Positions 55,266 to 61,068 of a DNA stretch of 64,000 nt are shown here, piece by piece. The position numbers were made by a program, and so were the translations under genes. Numbering within the stretch: position 1 is the stretch's first letter; the number at the start of each line of letters is the position of its first letter. Where the stretch lies: contig NZ_WJYO01000004.1 of NCBI RefSeq assembly GCF_010994095.1, positions 310,001-374,000 of the forward strand. The letters are read 5' to 3'. Below the pieces are notes generated by a model that did no database searches, was not told the DNA's origin, and saw nothing but the letters and a program-made list of their open reading frames with translations. Source of the stretch: Mumia xiangluensis (GTDB lineage Bacteria; Actinomycetota; Actinomycetes; Propionibacteriales; Nocardioidaceae).

Positions 55266-56332
55266 GCCCAGCCTCCCGCCGTACGACGGGTCCGGCGCAG
55301 GAGCCAGAAGAACATCGGACCCCCGATGAGGGAGGTCAGCATCCCGATGGGCAGCTCGGCGTACGGGACGGCCGTGCGCGCGACCAGGTCGGCGGCGAGC
55401 AGCAGCACGGCGCCGCCGAGGACGCTGGCCGGCATCAGCAGGCGGTGGCCCGGCCCGACGACCATCCGCATCAGGTGCGGGACGACCAGGCCGACGAACG
55501 CGATGATCCCGCAGAACGCGACGGCTGCAGCGGTGAGCAGCGCGACCAGCGTGATCGCGGTGATCCGCAGACGCTCGACGTCGACGCCGAGGTGTCGCGC
55601 GGAGCGGTCGCCGAGAGCGAGCAGGTCGAGCTTTCGGCTCAGGAGGAAGCAGCCGACGACGCCGACGAGTGCCAGCGGCGCCACCACACCGACGTACGCC
55701 CAGCGGGTGCCGTTCAGGCTTCCGAGCTGCCAGAAGACGATCTCCTCGCGTGCCTGCTGGTCGGCGAGGAACATCATCAGCGCGAGCAGTGCACCGGTCA
55801 CCGCGTTGACGGCGATGCCGGTGAGCACGAGGGTCACCACCTCCGTACGGCCGTCCGACCGCGACAGGAGATAGACCGCCACCGTCGTGATCAGGCCTCC
55901 GACGAAGGCGAGCGCGGGGACCGTCCACGTGCCGAGGGCAGTCCAGCCGAAGACCATCGCGCCCGCAGCCGCCACGGCGGCGCCGGACGAGACGCCGATG
56001 ACACCGGGCTCGGCCAGCGGGTTGCCGAAGACGCCCTGCATGAGCGCGCCGGCCGCGGCGAGGGCGGCGCCGACGATCATGGCCATCGCGACCCGCGGGA
56101 ACCGGATGCTCCACAGCGCGGCGTCACCGCTGGGGTGCGTGGGCATGGGGCCGGCGTCGATGCCGATCCCGTGGAGGAACGAGCCCAGCACCTCGGCGGG
56201 CGGGATCGAGAGCTGGCCCGTCCCCGCGGAGATCACGGCGAGGAACACCAGCGCGACCGAGAGCCCGGCGAAGAGGATCACCGTCGCGCTCACGCGGAAG
56301 CGCGCGGAGATCGTGGGATCGACGACCGTCAT
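55262..56332 (-). CDS. hmuU: Haem ABC importer permease
   Basis: 356-residue FecCD-family permease with about ten helices. Family pieces: SIRFPRVAMAMIVGAALAAAGALMQGVFGNPLAEPGVIGVSSGA (spread over 56100-55960), FVGLVVPHLMRMVVGPGHR, and a C-terminal PYAELPIGMLTSLIGGPMFFWLL. Overlaps hmuT and hmuV by four bases each. Confidence 0.94.
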   Translation of the reverse strand: MTVVDPTISARFRVSATVILFAGLSVALVFLAVISAGTGQLSIPPAEVLGSFLHGIGIDAGPMPTHPSGDAALWSIRFPRVAMAMIVGAALAAAGALMQGVFGNPLAEPGVIGVSSGAAVAAAGAMVFGWTALGTWTVPALAFVGGLITTVAVYLLSRSDGRTEVVTLVLTGIAVNAVTGALLALMMFLADQQAREEIVFWQLGSLNGTRWAYVGVVAPLALVGVVGCFLLSRKLDLLALGDRSARHLGVDVERLRITAITLVALLTAAAVAFCGIIAFVGLVVPHLMRMVVGPGHRLLMPASVLGGAVLLLAADLVARTAVPYAELPIGMLTSLIGGPMFFWLLRRTRRTAGGWA

Positions 56333-57429
56333 CGCAGCGACTCCGGCGCGTACATCGCCACTGCCAGCGCGTTGATCACGTCGGCGCTGCGGGGGCCGAA
56401 GCTCATGATCTGGCTGTCGGGCATCGTGATGAAGCGGCGGTTCTGGCCGGCGGGCGTGTTCGCGAGGGCGGGGTAGCGTTCGAGCAGACCGTCGACCCCG
56501 CCCGCGGAGTCCAGCCCCTTGCTCATCATCAGGATCGCGTCCGGCTGCGCGGAGACGATGCCCTCGTCGTTGAGCGGCTTCATGCCCTTCCAGCCGATCT
56601 CCTTCGAGACGTCGTACGCCCCGGTGGCCGAGATCAGCGCGTCAGCGCCCGAGCCCTGACCGAACATGTAATAGACGCCGCTCTGACCGCGGACGTACAG
56701 GAAGACGGTGCGGAGCTTGTCCTGAACGGCGGCGGGCGCCTTGTCGGCGACCGTGGCGCTGATCGCCTCGACCTCGGAGGCGGTCCGCTGCGCGAGCTGC
56801 TCGCCCACGTCGGGCACGCCGAGGGCGGTCGCGGTCTGGTCGATGAGCGTGGCGGCGTTCTCGAGGTTGCGCTTGCTGTCCACGACGACCACCGCGACGC
56901 CCGCGTCGCGCACCTGCTCGATGACGTCCCACGGCCCGAGGGACGTGTCGGTGATGATCAGATCGGGGGACAGCTCGAGGATCGCCTCGCCGTTGAGCTC
57001 GTGCCCGTTGTGCGTGACGAGCGGGAGGTCCTGGGCCTGCGTGAACTGCGTCGAGATGTCGCGTCCGACGAGGAGGTCGCCGAGGCCGAGCTCGTAGACG
57101 ATCTGGCTCAGCGTGCCGTACTGGTCGAGCGCGAGCACCCGCTCGGCGGACTCCACCGTCGTACGCGTGCCCTGCGCGTCGGTGAGCGTGACCGGGAACG
57201 TCTGCTGCGGGTCCGCGGTGATCGGCTCGGGCTCCTCGGCGCCGAGGTCGACGGAGACCTCGCCGGTGAGCTCCTTCGGGGCGTCCGTGACGCTCACGTC
57301 CGCCAGCGAGGGGATCTCGGTCGCCGCAGCCGGGGTCTCGGAGCCGCTGCTCTCCTCGGGGCCACACCCCGCTGCGAGGAGCGCGAGGGCGCTCAGAAGG
57401 ACGGCGACGGTGAGACGGCGGGGACGCAC
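56329..57429 (-). CDS. hmuT: Haem-binding lipoprotein HmuT
   Basis: 366-residue lipoprotein (lipobox LLAAGC, Cys22) of the periplasmic-binding family used for haem and siderophores: LALDQYGTLSQIVYELGLGDLLVGRD, LPLVTHNGHELNGEAILELSPDLIITD, and GYDVSK-type C-terminal blocks. His in THNGHEL and Tyr in the C-lobe (GVYYMFGQG, TGAYDVSKE) are candidate axial ligands, as in other HmuT proteins. GTG start with a GGAG site. First gene of a six-gene haem operon, controlled by DtxR-like boxes upstream. Confidence 0.92.
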   Translation of the reverse strand: MRPRRLTVAVLLSALALLAAGCGPEESSGSETPAAATEIPSLADVSVTDAPKELTGEVSVDLGAEEPEPITADPQQTFPVTLTDAQGTRTTVESAERVLALDQYGTLSQIVYELGLGDLLVGRDISTQFTQAQDLPLVTHNGHELNGEAILELSPDLIITDTSLGPWDVIEQVRDAGVAVVVVDSKRNLENAATLIDQTATALGVPDVGEQLAQRTASEVEAISATVADKAPAAVQDKLRTVFLYVRGQSGVYYMFGQGSGADALISATGAYDVSKEIGWKGMKPLNDEGIVSAQPDAILMMSKGLDSAGGVDGLLERYPALANTPAGQNRRFITMPDSQIMSFGPRSADVINALAVAMYAPESLR

Positions 57430-57453
57430 GGAACCTGCTCCGATCAGGGTTTA

Positions 57454-57472
57454 TGAGGTTGACCTAACCTCG
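57454..57472. promoter_or_regulatory. DtxR/IdeR-type iron box 1
   Basis: 19-base site with the core AGGTTGACCTAACCT inside the perfect dyad GAGGTT-GACCT-AACCTC, close to the consensus TTAGGTTAGSCTAACCTAA. Lies 25 bases before hmuT. Predicts Fe2+-dependent repression of the haem uptake operon. Confidence 0.75.
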
Positions 57473-57486
57473 CTGGAACCTAGCAT

Positions 57487-57501
57487 AGGCAAGCCTTGCC
57501 T
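57487..57501. promoter_or_regulatory. DtxR/IdeR-type iron box 2
   Basis: Perfect dyad AGGCAAG-C-CTTGCCT, 16 bases from box 1 and helically in phase with it within about a turn and a half. Half-sites deviate from the consensus (GGCAAG for GGTTAG) but keep the spacing. Could serve both hmuT and hmuO promoters. Confidence 0.6.
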
Positions 57502-57523
57502 CGCTAGGCCGAGCGGGGTTAAA

Positions 57524-57538
57524 GTGACGCAACGTCAC
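57524..57538. promoter_or_regulatory. Second-type dyad upstream of hmuO
   Basis: Perfect inverted repeat GTGACG-CAA-CGTCAC, unlike the DtxR boxes. Candidate site for a haem-responsive regulator such as HrrA or ChrA types. Confidence 0.45.
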
Positions 57539-57567
57539 GTTCGTCCTGACGCGGCGTCCCATTGATG

Positions 57568-57582
57568 ATGACGGTGTGTCAT
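57568..57582. promoter_or_regulatory. Third dyad, overlapping the hmuO promoter region
   Basis: ATGAC-GGTGT-GTCAT, with a TATTGT -10 candidate beginning at its last base (57582-57587). About 50 bases before the hmuO start. The shared word TGAC links it to the dyad at 57524. Confidence 0.4.
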
Positions 57583-57634
57583 ATTGTTTCCGGCACTCGT
57601 CCGCAGTCCGAAGATCGCCCGTGGAGGCCCCTCG

Positions 57635-58306
57635 ATGACCGTCACCGCCCCCCAAGAGACGACCGTTCCGAGCACCGATCTCTCCGCTCTCATGCGCGAG
57701 GGGTCGCGTGCCGAGCACACGTCGGCCGAGAACTCGACCTTCATGACCGATCTGCTGGACGGCCGGTCGTCCGTGGAGCGCTACACCGTCTTCCTGCGTC
57801 AGCTCGCCGTCGTCTACGCGGCGCTCGAGTCCGTCGGTGACGCCCTCGCGACCGACCCCGTCGGCAGCGCCGTCGTCGACGCCGCGCTGCTTCGCTCCGC
57901 GGCCATCGAGGCCGACATGGTGTTCCTCTCAGGCGACGACTGGCGCGAGATCCCCGTCGGACCGGCCGCCACGGCGTACGCGGCCCGCGTCACCGAGACC
58001 GGCGACGACCCGGTGCGCTTCCTCGCGCACCACTACACGCGCTACCTCGGCGACCTCTCTGGCGGCCAGGCGATCGGTCGGATCCTCCAGCGTGAGTACG
58101 CCATGGCCCCGGAGGGCGTGACCTTCTACGACTTCCCGCTCGTGCCGAAGCCCAAGCTGTTCAAGGACGGTTACCGCGCTCGGCTCGACGCGCTGCCCCT
58201 CGACGACGTCGCCAAGCAGCGCGTCGTGGATGAGGTGAAGGTCGCCTTCGCGCTCAATGAGGCACTGTTCGCGGAGATCGGCGCCGCGCCTTCGCTCGTC
58301 GAGTAG
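57635..58306 (+). CDS. hmuO: Haem oxygenase
   Basis: Degrades imported haem to biliverdin, CO and free iron, 223 residues, cytoplasmic. Proximal haem His28 lies in EGSRAEHTSAENSTF, and the distal helix has YLGDLSGGQAIGRIL with the conserved glycines. Start ATG at 57635 with GGAGG; an in-frame extension upstream covers the promoter and is rejected. Divergent from the hmuT operon with about 205 bases between, containing DtxR boxes. The electron donor is not encoded next to it, although an LpdA-like flavoenzyme follows. Confidence 0.95.
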   Translation: MTVTAPQETTVPSTDLSALMREGSRAEHTSAENSTFMTDLLDGRSSVERYTVFLRQLAVVYAALESVGDALATDPVGSAVVDAALLRSAAIEADMVFLSGDDWREIPVGPAATAYAARVTETGDDPVRFLAHHYTRYLGDLSGGQAIGRILQREYAMAPEGVTFYDFPLVPKPKLFKDGYRARLDALPLDDVAKQRVVDEVKVAFALNEALFAEIGAAPSLVE

Positions 58307-58390
58307 CCGCCCCGTCCTCGCCGGTCGAGTAGCCGCCCCCTCCCTCGCCGGTCGAGTAGCCGCGAGGAACGAGCGGAGTATCGAGACCCC
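58295..58390. repeat. Triple repeat at the hmuO stop codon
   Basis: The word GTCGAGTAGCCGC occurs three times at 58298, 58324 and 58351 (26-27 base period). The first copy supplies the hmuO stop codon TAG. The third is followed by CGAGGAACGAGCGGAGTATCG, forming an imperfect palindrome GGTCGAGTA...TATCGAGACC of a type I recall as dispersed in high-GC actinobacteria. Confidence 0.75.
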
Positions 58391-58470
58391 TGTGTGGCGC
58401 AGCCGACACCGGGCGCCACCCACCGCCGACCGCGACGTGCCGACGGCGCGGGGTGCGAGACAATGACGGC

Positions 58471-59844
58471 GTGAATCGCGTCGTGATCGTCGGTGGTGGA
58501 CCAGGTGGGTACGAGGCTGCGCTGGTTGCGGCGCAGCTCGGAGCGGAGGTCACCGTCGTCGAGCGCGACGGGCTCGGCGGATCGACCGTCCTCACCGACT
58601 GCGTGCCGAGCAAGACGCTCATCGCGACGTCCGACCTGATGACCGACGTCGCCGGGTCGGCAGAGCTCGGCATCACCGGGAGCGGCTCGCAGACGGTCGC
58701 GCTCAAGCAGGTCAACGATCGCGTCAAGCGGCTCGCCATCGCTCAGTCGGACGACATCCGGCGCCGCATGGAGCGTGAGAACGTCCAGGTGATCGCTGGG
58801 ACGGCGAGGCTTGACGGCCCGGAGACGGTGCTCGTCGACCGCGCCGACGGCGGCTCCGAGGAGCTCCACTCCCAGATCGTGCTCCTGGCGACCGGTGCGC
58901 ACCCCCGCGTCGTGGACACGGCGCAGCCTGACGGCGAGCGCATCCTGACCTGGGAGCAGGTCTACGAGCTCGACGAGCTCCCGGAGCACCTCGTCGTCGT
59001 GGGGTCGGGCGTGACTGGCGCCGAGTTCGCAGGAGCGTACAAGGCCCTCGGATGTGACGTGACGCTCGTGTCCAGCCGTGACCGGGTGCTCCCCGGCGAG
59101 GACCCGGACGCGGCGGTCGTCCTCGAGGAGGTGTTCACCCGGCGCGGGATGAACGTCCTGTCCCGCTCGCGCATGGAGTCGGTCGAGCGCAAGGGCGACA
59201 CCGTCGTCGTACGCCTCACCGACGGTCGCGAGATCGAGGGATCGCACTGCCTGCTCGCCCTCGGATCCATCCCGAACAGCGCCGGTCTCGGCCTCGAGTC
59301 GGCCGGCGTGAACGTCGATGCCGGCGGCTTCATCGAGGTGGACCGGGTGTCGCGGACGTCGGCGCGCGGCGTGTACGCGGCCGGGGACTGCACCGGTGTC
59401 CTGATGCTCGCCTCGGTCGCGGCCATGCAGGGCAGGATCGCGATGGCGCACGCTCTCGGCGACGCGGTGCATCCGCTGCGGCTCCGTACGGTCGTCTCCA
59501 ACGTCTTCACCGCCCCCGAGATTGCGACGGTCGGCGTGAGCCAGAAGGACATCAACGCCGGTGAGGTCGACGCAGAGTCGGTGACGCTGCGGCTGTCGGG
59601 CAACCCGCGCGCGAAGATGCAGGGCGTGCGCGACGGTTTCGTGAAGCTCTTCTGCCGTCCTGGCGGTGGCGCTGTGATCGGCGGAGTCGTGGTTGCTCCG
59701 CGTGCGTCGGAGCTGATCCACTCGGTCTCGCTCGCCGTCTCCACGGGGCTGACGACGGACCAGGTCGCGAACGCGTTCACCGTCTATCCGTCGATGAGCG
59801 GATCGGTCGCCGAGGCCGCCCGTCGCCTGCACCAGCCCCGCTGA
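58471..59844 (+). CDS. lpdA: NAD(P)H-quinone reductase, LpdA-like flavoprotein
   Basis: 457-residue member of the disulfide-reductase flavoprotein family: FAD motif VVIVGGGPGGYEAALVAAQLG, NAD motif VVVGSGVTGAEFAGAYKALG, and GVYAAGDCTG. The redox-active CxxxxC is incomplete: the segment reads GGSTVLTDCVPSKT with only one Cys, and the C-terminal His-Glu pair is not typical. This matches the Rv3303c-type enzyme, which reduces quinones rather than disulfides. GTG at 58471, six bases after GACAAT, is preferred to the GTG at 58453. Monocistronic and followed by hairpin H3. Confidence 0.88.
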   Translation: MNRVVIVGGGPGGYEAALVAAQLGAEVTVVERDGLGGSTVLTDCVPSKTLIATSDLMTDVAGSAELGITGSGSQTVALKQVNDRVKRLAIAQSDDIRRRMERENVQVIAGTARLDGPETVLVDRADGGSEELHSQIVLLATGAHPRVVDTAQPDGERILTWEQVYELDELPEHLVVVGSGVTGAEFAGAYKALGCDVTLVSSRDRVLPGEDPDAAVVLEEVFTRRGMNVLSRSRMESVERKGDTVVVRLTDGREIEGSHCLLALGSIPNSAGLGLESAGVNVDAGGFIEVDRVSRTSARGVYAAGDCTGVLMLASVAAMQGRIAMAHALGDAVHPLRLRTVVSNVFTAPEIATVGVSQKDINAGEVDAESVTLRLSGNPRAKMQGVRDGFVKLFCRPGGGAVIGGVVVAPRASELIHSVSLAVSTGLTTDQVANAFTVYPSMSGSVAEAARRLHQPR

Positions 59845-59860
59845 CCCGCGCCGCCCCGCC

Positions 59861-59933
59861 CCGTCCGCGATTCGGGCAGTTCGGTACGAATCAGGGCGCG
59901 GACTCGTACCCGAACTGCCCGAATCGGGGACGG
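59861..59933. repeat. Hairpin element H3, beside second DUF559 gene
   Basis: Stem GATTCGGGCAGTTCGG-TACGA (59869-59889) with TCGTACCCGAACTGCCCGAATC (in parts, 59904-59925; one unpaired base), extended by CCGTCC/GGACGG across a 2-base internal loop. A direct copy (H4) lies on the other side of the gene at 60946-61009. Confidence 0.85.
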
Positions 59934-59946
59934 GAGGGACGGGAGC

Positions 59947-60867
59947 CTACGCGAACCAGCGAGTCCACATCGCGTTGAAGTGCGGGCGCGGTCCGTCGTA
60001 CCCGTTGTCGCGCAGTGCCCCGTAGACCCGCCAGACGATCGCCTTCTTGTTCGCGAGGTCGTCGTCGAGGATCACGATGATGGTCCAGCCGAGACGCTCG
60101 AGGGCTTCGCGGCGCGTCCGGTCGCGCGCGCGCTGCTTCTTGGAGCGCTCGTGCCAGGCGCCGTCGTACTCGACGATCACGCGGTACTTCCAGTAGACGA
60201 GGTCGCAGCGCGCCACGAACCGGCCGGCGGCGTCGAGGACGTCCGGATTCGGGTCGGGCTCCGGCAGGCGCGCAAACACCAGCACCAGCCGTACGAGGGT
60301 CTCCATCGGCGACTCGACGCGTTCGCGGACGTACGCGAACGCGCGCCGAGCCCGTACGACTCCGTCGATGTGGCACTGGTCGAGGTACGCCCTCAGCTCG
60401 GCGAGCGTGGTGTGGCCGGCGTGGATCAGATGATCGGCAGCCTGGACCAGCTCGGGCAGTGTCAGACGCTGGGCAGCACAGTCGACGTAGGTCCGGTCCG
60501 GTCCGGTGCACGCGATGCGGTGCCGTACGTACGCCCGCAGCCGGCCGCGGCGCCGGTGCAGCCGGATCTCGTCACGTCGGACGCGTGACTCGGTGTTCGT
60601 CGAGAAGTGGAGCGGAAAGAGCCCGCGTACCTCGAGGCCCCACAGCCGCAGTGCCGTGAGATGGCTGGCAACGGCGTCGTCGGGGAGCAGCAGCAGTGCG
60701 GCGCGCAACCACGTGAGGAGCGTTGGTTCGTCGCTGGCGAGGCAGTAGATGCCACGGAAGAGTCGCCGAAAGCGCCGCGACTTCAGGTCATGTCGGTCGA
60801 AGCCGACGGCCTCAGCGGCCGCGATCGTGAAGGGGCCTGTGGTGAGGGAACTCGGTAGCGGTCTCAC
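59947..60867 (-). CDS. DUF559/AbiEi-type nuclease-like protein 2, flanked by paired hairpins
   Basis: 306-residue relative of the protein at 37807. The N-terminal region (1 to about 130) is the AbiEi-like winged-helix part (TIAAAEAVGFDRHDLKSRRFRRLFRGIY). The C-terminal DUF559 domain (about 180-275) shows the PD-(D/E)xK/very-short-patch-repair layout with Glu185/Glu189, Asp222 (RCDLVYW), Glu233 and Asp235 (VEYDGAWHE), and a basic helix KKQRARDRTRREALERLGW. GTG start without a clear ribosome site. It has no toxin partner. Its stop is 14 bases from H3, and H4 lies 79 bases upstream of its start. Confidence 0.77.
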   Translation of the reverse strand: MRPLPSSLTTGPFTIAAAEAVGFDRHDLKSRRFRRLFRGIYCLASDEPTLLTWLRAALLLLPDDAVASHLTALRLWGLEVRGLFPLHFSTNTESRVRRDEIRLHRRRGRLRAYVRHRIACTGPDRTYVDCAAQRLTLPELVQAADHLIHAGHTTLAELRAYLDQCHIDGVVRARRAFAYVRERVESPMETLVRLVLVFARLPEPDPNPDVLDAAGRFVARCDLVYWKYRVIVEYDGAWHERSKKQRARDRTRREALERLGWTIIVILDDDLANKKAIVWRVYGALRDNGYDGPRPHFNAMWTRWFA

Positions 60868-60945
60868 CCCTCACAGGTGGCGCCTGCGACTTCGCTTCGA
60901 CGGGGCGTCCCTGGCTTCTGTGGACGGTCGAGTCCTGTGGACGTG

Positions 60946-61009
60946 CCCGATTCGGGCAGTTCGGGTACGAATCGCGGTGCGGATTCCTACCCGAACTGCC
61001 CAAATCGGG
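60946..61009. repeat. Hairpin element H4, beside second DUF559 gene
   Basis: 28-bp arms (60946-60973 and 60982-61009) with the core TTCGGGCAGTTCGGGTACGA, two mismatches, 8-base loop. Same orientation and nearly the same sequence as H3. The 60 bases between H4 and the pyruvate carboxylase stop are GC-only runs with a repeated GGGACGCGGCGGGACCCC-like unit. Confidence 0.85.
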
Positions 61010-61068
61010 GACGCGGCGGGACCCCGGGGACGCGGCGGGACCCCGCGGGGCGGACCGGGGCGGGGCGG

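Noticed and set aside
58295-58390. Three short repeats at regular spacing, considered as a CRISPR remnant
   Set aside because: The repeat is only about 13 bases, the intervening sequences resemble each other, there are no cas genes, and one copy is coding.
60946-61009. TTCGGGTACGAATC resembling a tRNA T-arm
   Set aside because: No acceptor, D or anticodon arms around it. It is explained fully as part of the long hairpin. A similar TTCGAATC at 6368 is inside a coding region.
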